64,000 nucleotides of DNA from contig JBIIGI010000001.1 in assembly GCA_044236545.1 (NCBI GenBank), positions 16,423-80,422 of the forward strand, written 5' to 3'. Both the position numbers and the translations under genes were made by a program. The stretch's first letter is position 1, and each line of letters opens with the position of its first letter. This DNA comes from UBA6821 sp044236545 (GTDB lineage Bacteria; Verrucomicrobiota; Verrucomicrobiia; Chthoniobacterales; UBA6821). The notes beneath the pieces were generated by a model, which was not told the DNA's origin, made no database searches, and saw only the letters and a program-made list of their open reading frames with translations. Shown here one piece after another: positions 8,910 to 18,209 of the stretch.

Positions 8910-11012
8910 CTACAAGTCTTTTGGTTCAAGGAATCCCTCCAACTGCCGCAGGCGGGTGGGATGGCGCATCTTGCGCAGGGCCTTGGCCTCGATCTGACGA
9001 ATGCGTTCGCGGGTGACCTTGAACTGTTTTCCGACCTCTTCCAGCGTGCGGGAGTAGCCGTCAACAAGGCCGAAACGCTGCTCGAGAACCTGACGCTCAC
9101 GCTCGGTGAGTGATTCGAGAACGTCCTTGATCTTGTCCTTGAGAAGGACGATGGCCGCCATGTCGGCTGGGTTTTCCGCCGACTTGTCCTCGATGAAGTC
9201 ACCGAAGCTCGTGTCGTCGCTGTCGCCCACGGGTGCCTGGAGGGAAATCGGTTGCTGCGCCATCTTGAGAACGGCCTGCACGCGTCCGACGGGGAGTTGG
9301 ATCTCGTCGGCGATCTCCTCGGGGGAGGGTTCGCGTCCATACTCCTGGACGAGCTGCTTCTGAACGCGGATCAGCTTGTTGATCGTTTCGATCATGTGCA
9401 CCGGGATGCGAATGGTGCGGGCCTGGTCAGCGATGGAACGGGTGATGGCTTGGCGGATCCACCAGGTGGCATACGTGGAGAACTTGTAGCCGCGGCGGTA
9501 CTCGAACTTCTCCACGGCTTTCATGAGGCCCATGTTTCCTTCCTGGATCAGGTCAAGGAAGGAGAGGCCGCGGTTGGTGTACTTCTTGGCGATGGAGATG
9601 ACTAGGCGCAGATTGGCCTCCACCATCTCCGTCTTGGCGCGCAGGGCGTCGCGGAAGTGCTTCTTGAGTTCGCGGTGGCGGTCCTGGAACTGGTCGACGT
9701 TCATCCAGTTGTTGCGGTGGGCATCGTTGACCTGGGCCGTGAGGTTTGCGACATGCCTCTTGTGCTTGGGGTCGTCGCTATTCTTGGCGGCATGCTTCTG
9801 GTGCTCCCCGCGAAGCGACTGTAGGCTCTTGAGATGATCGTCGGCGTGGGTGACGAAGTCCTCGACGATCTTCGACTTGAAGAAAAACTTTGGATAGACT
9901 TTGACGACCTCCTCAATCTGCTTCTCAAATTGGGTTTGATCCTTGGGAAGAGGTGCTTTCTTCGCCGGGGCTATCCGTTTGACGTAAATCTCGGAGACAC
10001 CGTCGGCAAGGCGCTGGAGTTGCTGGCTGAGGCGGGGCAGGAGCTTCAGGTATCGCTCGCGGCTCTCGATCTTCTTGTCCTGAATGACGCGGTCGAAGCG
10101 CTCCCGTGAATCAAGCAGGCGCTGGGCCATGTCGAGGTGCGCATGGGCGATGAATCCGAATCGGTAGAGGACATCCTGCATCCGGATTTCAGCTTCCTCG
10201 ATGCGCTTGGAGATTTCCACTTCCTGCTCGCGGGTAAGAAGGGGCACCTGGCCCATCTGCTTGAGATACATTCGGACAGGGTCGTCTAGGATGTCGAGAC
10301 GCCCATCGGCCTTCTCGTCCTTTTCATCGCGATCCTTCTCCTTGTCGTCGTCGTCGTCCTTCTTGGTCTCCTTGACACGGTCTACCTCCGAGGCATCGAT
10401 GATGTCGATTTCCACGGCACGGAGTTGGGCGAGGATGGAGTCGATGGTCTCCGGATCGTTCATCCCTTCGGGGAGATGCTCGTCGAGATCCTCAAAAGTG
10501 ATGTAGCCCTGCTCCTTCGCGAGCTTGAGCAATTCACGAATCTTCTCCTGAAGGAGTTTCTGGGCTTCCGCAGCATTGGCAGGCGCCTGTCCCGAAATGG
10601 ACAGGCTGACGGCGCTCTTTTCCTTCTTTTCGGAAGGCTTGGAGGAAGCGGCGGCGGCTGGCTTAACCTTCGGAGCTACGGGCAACTTGGAGGGGGAGGA
10701 GGGGGATTTTGAAGGCGCCGTTTTCTTCGGGGCCATTGCGGCGGGCTTCTTTGCGACGGGCTTTTGTGCAGGCTTTGCGGTGAGCTTCTTTGCGGGTGCT
10801 GCCGCTGCGGGAGTCTTTGCAGAAGGCTTCTGAACAGGCTTTGCTTTAGCCTGCTTAACGCTCTTGGCGACAAGCTTCTGTGCCGAGGCAACCTTCTTCT
10901 CAGGAAGAGGTTTTTTGGCTGCCTTGGGAGGGGCCTTTTTAGGGCTTGAGGAGTTTTTTGAGGGCTTTCCGGAAGGTTTCCGGGAAGGGGAAATTTTAGA
11001 GGTTTTTTTCAA
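8910..11012 (-). CDS. rpoD: Primary RNA polymerase sigma factor (sigma-70/RpoD)
   Basis: The housekeeping sigma factor, 700 residues. In order: a Lys/Ala/Pro/Ser-rich tail (about residues 1-135); region 1.1-like LLQEKIRELLKLAKEQGYITFEDL; an acidic KKDDDDDKEKDRDEKDE stretch; region 1.2 DPVRMYLKQMGQVPLLTREQE; region 2 with FSTYATWWIRQAITRSIADQ; region 3 with VHMIETINKL; and region 4.2 RTLEEVGKQFKVTRERIRQI. The basic tail is unusual compared with E. coli RpoD (613 residues). It starts 20 bp after the dnaG stop, preserving the classical dnaG-rpoD pairing, and is followed by a strong terminator. Confidence 0.97.
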   Translation of the reverse strand: MKKTSKISPSRKPSGKPSKNSSSPKKAPPKAAKKPLPEKKVASAQKLVAKSVKQAKAKPVQKPSAKTPAAAAPAKKLTAKPAQKPVAKKPAAMAPKKTAPSKSPSSPSKLPVAPKVKPAAAASSKPSEKKEKSAVSLSISGQAPANAAEAQKLLQEKIRELLKLAKEQGYITFEDLDEHLPEGMNDPETIDSILAQLRAVEIDIIDASEVDRVKETKKDDDDDKEKDRDEKDEKADGRLDILDDPVRMYLKQMGQVPLLTREQEVEISKRIEEAEIRMQDVLYRFGFIAHAHLDMAQRLLDSRERFDRVIQDKKIESRERYLKLLPRLSQQLQRLADGVSEIYVKRIAPAKKAPLPKDQTQFEKQIEEVVKVYPKFFFKSKIVEDFVTHADDHLKSLQSLRGEHQKHAAKNSDDPKHKRHVANLTAQVNDAHRNNWMNVDQFQDRHRELKKHFRDALRAKTEMVEANLRLVISIAKKYTNRGLSFLDLIQEGNMGLMKAVEKFEYRRGYKFSTYATWWIRQAITRSIADQARTIRIPVHMIETINKLIRVQKQLVQEYGREPSPEEIADEIQLPVGRVQAVLKMAQQPISLQAPVGDSDDTSFGDFIEDKSAENPADMAAIVLLKDKIKDVLESLTERERQVLEQRFGLVDGYSRTLEEVGKQFKVTRERIRQIEAKALRKMRHPTRLRQLEGFLEPKDL

Positions 11013-11032
11013 CGGATCTCGGGTAAAAATGC

Positions 11033-12823
11033 CTACGGCGCGGGCGCGGAAAGATCGTTGATCCGGCCTTGAAGGTCAAGGATCTCTTTCTGGACCGCCA
11101 TAATGTTTTCGGGGGTCAGGCCCGGTTTTCTCAGTTCCAGTGCCATGGCGCTTTGTCTGTTTTTCAGCCCGTTGAGGCGCATCCCACGGAAGGCATCCTT
11201 CACGGCGGCCAAGGGATCGGGGGGCAGCTTTTCCAGTTCCCATCCACTCACCAGGGGTTGGAGTGTCTCTGGAAGGAGGGCTAGAATGACCGGCGGGGAG
11301 GGGTTCTCAAGATTCCTCAAGCGGGGGAGAAGCTCCTCAAGCAGGGAAAGTTCGGGGTCAAGGCCAGCAGGTGTGGGTGTGGTCTGGTTGGAGAGCCACT
11401 CCCGGACGTCCGGTGACATGATGGCCAGGCGGCAGATGAGCTGGGTGGATGCCGAGACTTTGACCGAACCCGTAGAGACAGGTCCCCCCACTGACCCATC
11501 CGCCTCCGGAAGGTTCACGGGATTTTTTTCAGCGGCCTCCTGCAGGGCCGCCACGGAGAGTCCCAATCGGGAGGAGACATGGGCGGTCGTCGTCTCCCTC
11601 AGCGCGGCCTCGGGCAGGAGTGCCAGATACCCTCCGAGCTTCCTTGCGAGGGAGGCCCGTGATCGTGGATTTAGGGTGCCCTCCGACTCCTCCAAGGCGA
11701 TTTCTATAGTGTGATCAAAGAAATCACGGGCTTCCCCAAGCCGTTCCCGGAATGCTCCGATACCTTTTCCGCGAATCAGCGAATCGGGATCCTCGCCGGA
11801 GGGTAGGCGCGCCACCCTGACCTCGATTCCGGATGAGAGAAGTGCCGGAAGGGATCGCTCCACTGCGTTTTGTCCAGCCGTGTCGGAGTCAAAGCAAAGA
11901 ATGACCTGCTCCACAAAGCGCCGGAGCAGGCGCGCCTGCTCCGTTGTGAAGGCGGTTCCCTGGGGGGCCACCACATGGGTGATCCCATGTTCAAAGGCGG
12001 AGATCAGATCGATCTGTCCTTCAAGAACCACGGCCTTGCCTGCTTCAATCAGGGGGCGCTTGCTTTTGTCGAGACCGAAGAGGACGCGCCCCTTGGAGAA
12101 GATGGGTGTCTCGGGCGAGTTCACGTATTTCGCCTCTTTCTGCGTGTCGTTGAGGATCCGTCCGCTGAAGGCGACCACCTCGCCGTAGTCGTTGCGGACA
12201 GGGAACATCAGTCGGTCGCGGAAGCGGTCGTAGCCTCCCCGCTGATCTCCCTCCCGAGCCGTGAGAAGGCCGCTGGCGAGGAGTTCCTCACGGGAGAATC
12301 CCTTTTCCAGCGCCCAGTCACGGAATGTCTCCCATCCAGCAGGGGCATAGCCGATCTGCCAGCCCACCGCGATCTCCTTTGTGAGGCCGCGGTTTTTCAG
12401 ATAGGTGCGTGCATGTTCGGCTTCCCGGGTGCGGAGGAGGTTGAGGTGAAACCATGCAGAGGCCTCCCTGTGGAGTTCCAGCAGACGGCTCCGCTGGTCA
12501 CGTCGCTCCTGTTCCCGCGGGTCGTTGTCCTCCACTAGGACGATCCCGGCGCGCTGGGCCAGTTTTCGGACGGCCGAGAGGAAATCGAGATGCTCATAAT
12601 CCATCACAAAACGGAAGACTCCGCCGCCCACCCCGCATCCGAAGCAGTGGAATGACTGACGCGAGGGATTCACATGGAAGGAGGGACTCTTCTCCTTGTG
12701 GAAGGGGCAGATCGCCCGAAAACTCGTCCCTGCCCGCTTCAGGGGAAAGTAGCCGCCGATGATCTCCACGATGTCGCTGGCGTCGGCAACCTTTTGGATA
12801 CTCTCTTCGGCGATGCGCGGCAT
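11033..12823 (-). CDS. dnaG: DNA primase
   Basis: DnaG makes RNA primers at the replication fork. The CHC2 zinc site is clear (CPFHKEKSPSFHVNP then FHCFGCGVGGG). The Toprim core has VVLEGQIDLISAFEHGITHV, where the common EGYMD is EGQID with the catalytic Glu kept, and FDSDTAGQNAVER. The C-terminal helicase-binding part is divergent. The frame runs to 12931, but the first 36 residues read like translated non-coding DNA and would overlap the upstream gene. ATG 12823 (MPRIAEESIQKVADASDIVEI) is the standard N-terminus and gives 596 residues. The leader just upstream is pyrimidine-rich on the coding strand with no Shine-Dalgarno. Confidence 0.96.
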   Translation of the reverse strand: MPRIAEESIQKVADASDIVEIIGGYFPLKRAGTSFRAICPFHKEKSPSFHVNPSRQSFHCFGCGVGGGVFRFVMDYEHLDFLSAVRKLAQRAGIVLVEDNDPREQERRDQRSRLLELHREASAWFHLNLLRTREAEHARTYLKNRGLTKEIAVGWQIGYAPAGWETFRDWALEKGFSREELLASGLLTAREGDQRGGYDRFRDRLMFPVRNDYGEVVAFSGRILNDTQKEAKYVNSPETPIFSKGRVLFGLDKSKRPLIEAGKAVVLEGQIDLISAFEHGITHVVAPQGTAFTTEQARLLRRFVEQVILCFDSDTAGQNAVERSLPALLSSGIEVRVARLPSGEDPDSLIRGKGIGAFRERLGEARDFFDHTIEIALEESEGTLNPRSRASLARKLGGYLALLPEAALRETTTAHVSSRLGLSVAALQEAAEKNPVNLPEADGSVGGPVSTGSVKVSASTQLICRLAIMSPDVREWLSNQTTPTPAGLDPELSLLEELLPRLRNLENPSPPVILALLPETLQPLVSGWELEKLPPDPLAAVKDAFRGMRLNGLKNRQSAMALELRKPGLTPENIMAVQKEILDLQGRINDLSAPAP

Positions 12824-12827
12824 GTCT

Positions 12828-12866
12828 GGGAAAGTAAAAGGGAAATGGTGAAAGGTAAAAGGTTTT
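12828..12866 (-). repeat. Pyrimidine-rich leader motif upstream of dnaG
   Basis: Read on the dnaG coding strand this is a C/T-rich leader containing ttttacctttcacc. The same 14 bases occur exactly at 28836-28849, just before the start of the metallo-hydrolase gene, and a close relative precedes leuD. It ends only 4 bases before the ATG and has no Shine-Dalgarno. It may be an intergenic repeat or a translation-initiation leader. Confidence 0.45.
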
Positions 12867-12876
12867 GGGTCTTCCC

Positions 12877-13629
12877 TCACACCAGGATCAACCGGGCCGC
12901 TGAGGCAATGGCCATGATGATGAGCAGCCAATCAAAGGGGGCTTGAGGAACCTTCCCCAGAAGTTTTTTTCCCACCAGGAATCCGGCGACAACGGCGGGA
13001 AGCAGCGCGAGATCAAGCAGGAGTGAGGAGCCAGAGATGAGCCCCAGGTTAAGGCTCGGGGGGATCTTGGCTAGATTGGTCACAAAAAAGAACCATGCGC
13101 AGGTGCCGACAAAAGCCATCTTGTCGAATTTCCTGGCCAGCAGGTAAAAAGTCATCGCAGGTCCCCCGGCATTTGCCATCATGGTGGAAACCCCGGCGGC
13201 AAAGCCGGAGAAGGCTGTGAGAACAGGATGATGCATGATTGCTTCAAGGATCCTGCGGTCAAAACGCTGCCAAACGACCAGGATCATCATCGCCAGGATC
13301 ATCCATCCCAGGAAGGAGCCGAAGCGTGAATCCGGGATTCTCCCCATCAGCATCCAACCCGTGACAATGCCCATCAATGTTGTGGGAAAAAGTTTTCTGA
13401 ACTCTTTCCAGTCGACATGACGATGAAATCCCCTCACCGCCATCAGGTCGGCCGAGATCAGCAGTGGAAGCACGACTCCGGTGGATTCCTTGGGAGGCAG
13501 GATCATGGCCATCAGCAGCACGGTGATTAGGCCAAAACCGCCGAATCCTGCCTTTGCCAAGCCGATGCAAATGGCTGCCAAGACCGCTAGGGCCCATGCG
13601 GAGGCGGGCAGTTCGGGAAGATTGGGCAC
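12877..13629 (-). CDS. TauE/SafE-family membrane permease (putative anion exporter)
   Basis: The 250-residue protein is strongly hydrophobic, with about seven or eight membrane helices. The opening AAICIGLAKAGFGGFGLI and the internal repeat HPVLTAFSGFAAGVSTMMANAGGPAMTFYLL are typical of the TauE/SafE (DUF81) family, whose members move sulfite, sulfoacetate or other small anions. The substrate cannot be told from sequence. It lies between a START-like gene (31 bp upstream) and dnaG (53 bp downstream) on the same strand. Confidence 0.88.
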   Translation of the reverse strand: MPNLPELPASAWALAVLAAICIGLAKAGFGGFGLITVLLMAMILPPKESTGVVLPLLISADLMAVRGFHRHVDWKEFRKLFPTTLMGIVTGWMLMGRIPDSRFGSFLGWMILAMMILVVWQRFDRRILEAIMHHPVLTAFSGFAAGVSTMMANAGGPAMTFYLLARKFDKMAFVGTCAWFFFVTNLAKIPPSLNLGLISGSSLLLDLALLPAVVAGFLVGKKLLGKVPQAPFDWLLIIMAIASAARLILV

Positions 13630-13660
13630 GAAGCGGAACGGAGATAGATCCTGATCCTGC

Positions 13661-14347
13661 TCAGTTCGTCTGATGGAGCGCCTTTTCCAACACCTCGAGT
13701 TGCATCTCGATCAAACTTGGTGAACCGGCCATCTCCTGATCCACCTGATGGACGAGTGCCTGCACGCTCTCGATCACCTGAGCGCCGGCCTTCGAGCGCA
13801 TCAGTCCGGCGATCCTGCTTCCCGGTTCCACGAGGTTGGTGTAGCGCAGAAGGGATTTTTCACCATGTTCTCCGTGGGGCTCGATACGCAGGTTTCCGCT
13901 GCAGGACTTGGTGTAGCGTGATTCGAGAACCTTCCAGCGGATCTCGTAGGTTTCCGGAGAGGGGCGACTCAGTTCATTGCGCGAGACATAGACCTCATCA
14001 GGGAGGAACAACGGCATCTTCAGCGTATATTGAGCCTCGTGGATCCAGGGTCGGGGTCTGGAGACAATGGAGACCGAGAGACAGTTCGGCACATACTTTG
14101 GATCGAGTTCGGAATCCCAGAAGACCGCCGCCACCTTGGACGCGGGAGCATTGACCAGATGGTAAATGATGAACCTCGGCCAGGGAAGGTCCGGAGCAAT
14201 CTCCTCGATCACGAGGGGCTTGCCGGCGGCAAGTTGCGCATGCTGCCGCGATGACAAGGCATTCCAAATGGTTCCTGCCTCGGCGGCATCCAGGGATGCC
14301 CTTGTTCCAAGGATCACCAGAAGGGCTATGATGAGGAGACGTGCCAT
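13661..14347 (-). CDS. Secreted START/SRPBCC-like lipid-binding domain protein
   Basis: A signal peptide (ARLLIIALLVILGTRASLDA) precedes one domain of about 200 residues. The stretch WPRFIIYHLVNAPASKVAAVFWDSELDPKYVPN and YEIRWKVLESRYTKSCSGNLRIE have the spacing of START/polyketide-cyclase-like (SRPBCC) folds, which bind hydrophobic ligands. An amphipathic C-terminal helix ends the protein. It leads a minus-strand run with the TauE-like permease. The fold assignment is by motif feel; ligand unknown. Confidence 0.65.
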   Translation of the reverse strand: MARLLIIALLVILGTRASLDAAEAGTIWNALSSRQHAQLAAGKPLVIEEIAPDLPWPRFIIYHLVNAPASKVAAVFWDSELDPKYVPNCLSVSIVSRPRPWIHEAQYTLKMPLFLPDEVYVSRNELSRPSPETYEIRWKVLESRYTKSCSGNLRIEPHGEHGEKSLLRYTNLVEPGSRIAGLMRSKAGAQVIESVQALVHQVDQEMAGSPSLIEMQLEVLEKALHQTN

Positions 14348-14409
14348 GAAGCCTTTCTATCCCCTGTTTAACGCCGGGTCAAACGCGCCTTCCTGACTGC
14401 GGGATTTCC

Positions 14410-14438
14410 TTGCGGCATGCATTGGGTGGAATTATTTT
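14410..14438 (+). promoter_or_regulatory. Putative sigma-70 promoter of tRNA-Ala
   Basis: TTGCGG (14410-14415) and TATTTT (14433-14438) are separated by exactly 17 bases, and the mature tRNA begins 13 bases after the -10 box. Each box matches consensus only partly, so this is a position-supported inference. Confidence 0.5.
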
Positions 14439-14451
14439 GTTTCTCGCACTG

Positions 14452-14527
14452 GGGGGTATAGCTCAGTTGGTAGAGCGTCTCGTTCGCAATGAGAAGGTCT
14501 GGGGTTCGACTCCCCATACCTCCACCA
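14452..14527 (+). tRNA. tRNA-Ala (anticodon CGC)
   Basis: The acceptor arms GGGGGTA (14452-14458) and TACCTCC (14517-14523) pair with a G3:U70 wobble, the alanine identity element. Discriminator A and an encoded CCA (14525-14527) follow. The anticodon stem TCTCG/TGAGA encloses TTCGCAA, giving CGC at 14485-14487, which reads GCG. The D and T arms (GCTCAGTTGGTAGAGC, GGGTTCGACTCCC) are canonical. Confidence 0.97.
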
Positions 14528-14556
14528 GATCCCGGGAGGCATGGGGGGGTTTGCTC

Positions 14557-15018
14557 CTAATTGCCACCCCGAGCAGCCCTGACGGCATCTTTCTCCCGCT
14601 TGTGGGCCTCGCGCGTCATGATGACCAACTTGTGGCGCATGGTGTCGTAGATCGCGAAGGATCTGTTGTCAGCGGAGTTCCAGACCCCGTTGATCGAGAA
14701 CCTGCCTACCGGATTCCAGTGAGTGCCCCCTCCCTCGTCGCGTAACAGGATCCCGATCCTCTCCTCGCCGAGATCTTCCGGAAATCCCAGCGATTCCTTG
14801 GTCGAGAAGAGACTGATGACATCGCATCGTCCCTTGTCAAAATGAGCGATGCAGCAGAGGTCTCCCTTACGGAAGCAGAGAAGACCGCTCTCCTTCAATG
14901 CGTCGCGTTCCGGCTTTCCATATCGGGCGATGCATTCATCACGGGTAGCCCCGAGTTGCGCGTGAAGCGCAGGACCGGAGATTGCCAGGAACAGGCACAT
15001 GAGGAAACGGGTGGTCAC
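14557..15018 (-). CDS. Small secreted protein, unknown function
   Basis: A short signal peptide ending ALHA is followed by about 130 residues with QLGATRDECIARYGKPERD and repeated Cys (LLCFRKGDLCCIAHF, GRCDV). The frame extends to 15105, but the upstream part is Cys/His-rich and overlaps ppnP. GTG 15018 (VTTRFLMCLFLAISG) or ATG 15000 gives a normal export signal. The motif TRDECIARYGKP occurs in small periplasmic proteins of this phylum, but no function is assigned. The start is uncertain. Confidence 0.55.
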   Translation of the reverse strand: MTTRFLMCLFLAISGPALHAQLGATRDECIARYGKPERDALKESGLLCFRKGDLCCIAHFDKGRCDVISLFSTKESLGFPEDLGEERIGILLRDEGGGTHWNPVGRFSINGVWNSADNRSFAIYDTMRHKLVIMTREAHKREKDAVRAARGGN

Positions 15019-15091
15019 GCCGGGAAGAATTGGCACGGCATGGCTCTCTTTGCACTTGCAAATCCCGTGCCTGGAAACGATGAGGCAGTGC

Positions 15092-15409
15092 ATGGAATTC
15101 CACAACGCAACCGTTCACGCCAAGGCCAATGTCTATTTTGAGGGCCGGGTCATCTCCCACACCGTCATCACAGGGGAGGGCGAGCACAAGACCGTCGGGG
15201 TGATTCTTCCCGGCAGCTATCACTTCGGTACGGCCAAGGCCGAGAGAATGGAGATCGTCGAGGGGCGTTGCTCCGTCGTGCTCGACGGATCGGATAAGAG
15301 CATCGGGTATGCCGGCGGGGAGGCTTTTGAAGTGCCGGCCAACGCAGGTTTCAACATTACGGTGGAGGGGGACACCTGTCACTACATCTGCTCGTTCCTG
15401 GGTGCCTGA
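15092..15409 (+). CDS. ppnP: Pyrimidine/purine nucleoside phosphorylase PpnP (DUF1255)
   Basis: PpnP phosphorolyses nucleosides to base and ribose-1-phosphate. The 105-residue protein is one cupin-like domain. ANVYFEGRVISHTV, VGVILPGSYHFGTAKAERM and FEVPANAGFNITVEGDTCHYICSFL line up along the whole length of E. coli PpnP (YaiE). The frame opens at 14999, but ATG 15092 with GAGG at 15082-15085 matches the family start. Confidence 0.92.
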   Translation: MEFHNATVHAKANVYFEGRVISHTVITGEGEHKTVGVILPGSYHFGTAKAERMEIVEGRCSVVLDGSDKSIGYAGGEAFEVPANAGFNITVEGDTCHYICSFLGA

Positions 15410-15524
15410 GGCACCGGGTTTAGGGAATGGACATTGGCTGGATAGGGAATATCACAGAGCCCCAAGGCGCGATAGCCCGATAACCCCATAGCCGATCTCC
15501 AATTCCCCATTACCGATTTTTTTG

Positions 15525-16139
15525 ATGACAAAAAAATTCGATTCAACCCGCTACGACCGGGCCTATTTCGACCGGTGGTATCGTGATCCAAAGACCCGTG
15601 TGAAATCGTGTGCCGCGATCCGCAGGAAGGCGGCACTCGCGCTCTCGGTCGCCGAGTATTATCTGGAGCGTCCGGTCCGCACGGTCCTGGATGCCGGTTG
15701 CGGTGAGGGGAACTGGCTTCCTGCCCTGAAGTCACTTCGTCCCACCATTCGCTACACCGGGGTCGATGCCAGCAGTTACGCCGTCGAAAGATTCGGGAAG
15801 AAGAGGAATATCCGTCTCGGTACCTTCGCCACGTTGGAGGAAATCGGCCTTGCTGATGATTACGACCTCATCGTCTGCAGCGACACCCTCTTTTACCTGC
15901 CGCTGGAGGAGTTGAAACTCGGTCTTCGGTCCCTTGCACATCGCGCCGCCGGCGTCGCGTTTCTGGAGCTCTATACGGGATCGGATTCGGTGATCGGCGA
16001 TTTTCCCGCCAAGGGGCTGAAGACAGAGGCGTTCTACCGCGAACTGCTCCGGCGTCACGGATTTCTTTCCGTCGGCTCTCACTGCTATCTTGGGCCTGAG
16101 ATGTCCACTCGTGCGATGGAGATGGAACGGAGTCGATGA
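15525..16139 (+). CDS. Class I SAM-dependent methyltransferase
   Basis: VRTVLDAGCGEGNWLPAL is the glycine-rich SAM-binding motif I, TGVDASSYAVERFG is motif II and YDLIVCSDTLFYLPLEEL is the post-motif region of Rossmann-fold methyltransferases. The N-terminus (YDRAYFDRWYRDP) resembles methyltransferases acting on small molecules or sugars. The substrate is unknown. A TTG at 15522 precedes ATG 15525, and the ATG is taken as the start. It is a stand-alone gene. Confidence 0.85.
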   Translation: MTKKFDSTRYDRAYFDRWYRDPKTRVKSCAAIRRKAALALSVAEYYLERPVRTVLDAGCGEGNWLPALKSLRPTIRYTGVDASSYAVERFGKKRNIRLGTFATLEEIGLADDYDLIVCSDTLFYLPLEELKLGLRSLAHRAAGVAFLELYTGSDSVIGDFPAKGLKTEAFYRELLRRHGFLSVGSHCYLGPEMSTRAMEMERSR

Positions 16140-16244
16140 AATTTCACCTCCGGGGATTCTTTTTCGCCGGAAAGGGTCTTTTGCTCTTTTTTTCTGCCGT
16201 TAAGCCAATACTTTTCTGACTCCACTTTTTCCCATTCCTAACCC

Positions 16245-18209
16245 ATGACCCAATCCGTCACCTCACAGACCTCGGCGCTCTACAATGTGGAGGGATGGTC
16301 GGAAGGCTACGTGACGGTCAACGCCGCCGGTCATGCCGTGATGAGACCACGACGCAAGGAGGGTGAGGAGATCGACCTGATGGAGTTGGTGGATGAGGCC
16401 AAGGTGAGGGGGTTGCGTTTTCCGCTTCTGGTGCGCTGTCACGACCTGCTGCGGGACCGTGTCCGCCGGCTCAACGAATCCTTTGCCCGGGCGATCTCGG
16501 AATGCGGATATAAGAACGACTACCGCGGCGTCTTCCCGATCAAGGTGAACCAACTCTGCGAGGTCGTGGAGGAGATCGTCGATGCGGGGATTCCTTACCA
16601 CTTCGGCATCGAGGCGGGGAGCAAACCGGAGATGATCGCCGCCCTCGCCGTCCATTCCGATCCTGAGAGCCTTGTTGTCGGCAACGGCTACAAGGATGAC
16701 GAATTCATCCGTGCCGCCCTGCTGGGGTTGAAGCTCGGCAAGAAGGTGATCCTCGTTGTCGAGAAGTTGGAGGAGTTCCACCAGATCCTGGCCGTTGCAA
16801 GGCAGGTCGGGGTCAAGCCGATGATCGGCGCCCGTGTCCGCCTGCTCTCCAAGGGTGCAGGCAAGTGGGCCACCAGCGGCGGCGAGAACGCAAAGTTCGG
16901 CCTCTCCACTGCCGATCTTGTCTCGATGAGCGACACGCTTCATGCCGAAGGGATCCCCGAGGCACTGGTCCTGCTCCACTACCATGTCGGATCCCAGGTG
17001 CCTGATATCCAGACGATCAGCCGCGCCACGCGCGAGGCCGCACGCTTCTATGCGAAGCTTCGCAAGATGGGCCATGCCCTGGGTTACCTCGACGTGGGCG
17101 GTGGTCTCGGCGTCGACTACGACGGATCGCGAACGAGCTTCGACAGTTCACGCAACTACTCTCTGCACGAGTATACCCGCGACATCGTTTACAACATCAT
17201 GGAGATCTGCGACTCCGAACAGGTCGATCATCCGGTGATCGTGAGTGAGAGCGGTCGCTTCATTGTGGCCCCCCACTCGGTGCTTGTTGTCGAAGCTTTC
17301 GGGTCGATCGAGAAGGAGGGCCAGGCCGATGAGGTTGCCGCCTCGCCCGGTGATCCGAAGCTCGTCTCCGACATGCTGGAGATCCGCGCGGGGTTGAGCG
17401 AGAAGCGCCGTCTGGAGAACCTTCATGACGCCCAGCAGATCCGCGATCAGGCGCAGTCGATGTTCGACCTGGGCCTGCTTGATCTGCGTGCAAAGGCCAA
17501 GATCGACACGCTCTACTGGCACATCGCCGCCCGCATGGTCCAGATGCACCGCGGAATGGCGCAGGTTCCCGAGGAGGTGCGCGAACTTGAGGTTGCACTT
17601 GCCGACCAGTTGCTGTGCAACTTCTCCGTCTTCCAATCTCTGCTCGACCACTGGGCCCTCGGCCAGCTCTTCCCGGTGATGCCGATTCACCGACTCGACG
17701 AAGTTCCCGATCGGAGCGGCACGCTTGTCGATATCACCTGTGACTCCGACGGGAAGATGGCGAAATTCATCGACTTTCAGGATGTGAAAGAGACCCTGCC
17801 CGTCCACCGTGTCCGTCAGGGAGAGCCCTACTACCTCGGAATCTTCCTCTCCGGTGCCTATCAGGACATCATGGGGGATCTCCACAACCTCTTCGGCCGC
17901 GTGAACGAGATGCATGTCTTCCTCGATGAGGATGAGGAGGCCGGCTACTACATCGAGGAGGTGCTTCCCGGGAACACCATCGACCAGGTCCTGACCCTGA
18001 CCCAGTGGGACACGAAGGAACTTGCGCGCCGCATTAAGTCCCAGGCCGACGCCGCGCTCAAGGGTGACCGCCTCAAGCCGAGCGAGGCGATGCGGCTCGT
18101 CGATGAATTCGAAAAGATGTTCCAGTCCTACACCTACCTTGATTTCAACGCCCGCCGTCCGAACGGGGCAGTCACAGTCCCCACCAAGCACCCTTCCAAT
18201 AAGTCATGA
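16245..18209 (+). CDS. speA: Biosynthetic arginine decarboxylase
   Basis: SpeA converts arginine to agmatine in polyamine synthesis. The 654-residue length is typical. The PLP lysine lies in YRGVFPIKVNQL (Lys100); HYHVGSQ, LDVGGGLGVDYDG and VSESGRFIVAPHSVLV are group IV decarboxylase motifs. The stop overlaps the gcvT start (ATGA), so arginine decarboxylase and the glycine cleavage system are translationally coupled. The leader is pyrimidine-rich and lacks a clear Shine-Dalgarno. Confidence 0.97.
   Translation: MTQSVTSQTSALYNVEGWSEGYVTVNAAGHAVMRPRRKEGEEIDLMELVDEAKVRGLRFPLLVRCHDLLRDRVRRLNESFARAISECGYKNDYRGVFPIKVNQLCEVVEEIVDAGIPYHFGIEAGSKPEMIAALAVHSDPESLVVGNGYKDDEFIRAALLGLKLGKKVILVVEKLEEFHQILAVARQVGVKPMIGARVRLLSKGAGKWATSGGENAKFGLSTADLVSMSDTLHAEGIPEALVLLHYHVGSQVPDIQTISRATREAARFYAKLRKMGHALGYLDVGGGLGVDYDGSRTSFDSSRNYSLHEYTRDIVYNIMEICDSEQVDHPVIVSESGRFIVAPHSVLVVEAFGSIEKEGQADEVAASPGDPKLVSDMLEIRAGLSEKRRLENLHDAQQIRDQAQSMFDLGLLDLRAKAKIDTLYWHIAARMVQMHRGMAQVPEEVRELEVALADQLLCNFSVFQSLLDHWALGQLFPVMPIHRLDEVPDRSGTLVDITCDSDGKMAKFIDFQDVKETLPVHRVRQGEPYYLGIFLSGAYQDIMGDLHNLFGRVNEMHVFLDEDEEAGYYIEEVLPGNTIDQVLTLTQWDTKELARRIKSQADAALKGDRLKPSEAMRLVDEFEKMFQSYTYLDFNARRPNGAVTVPTKHPSNKS

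Noticed and set aside
17148..18191. Open frame on the minus strand opposite speA
   Set aside because: Shadow of speA; no start signal or family similarity.
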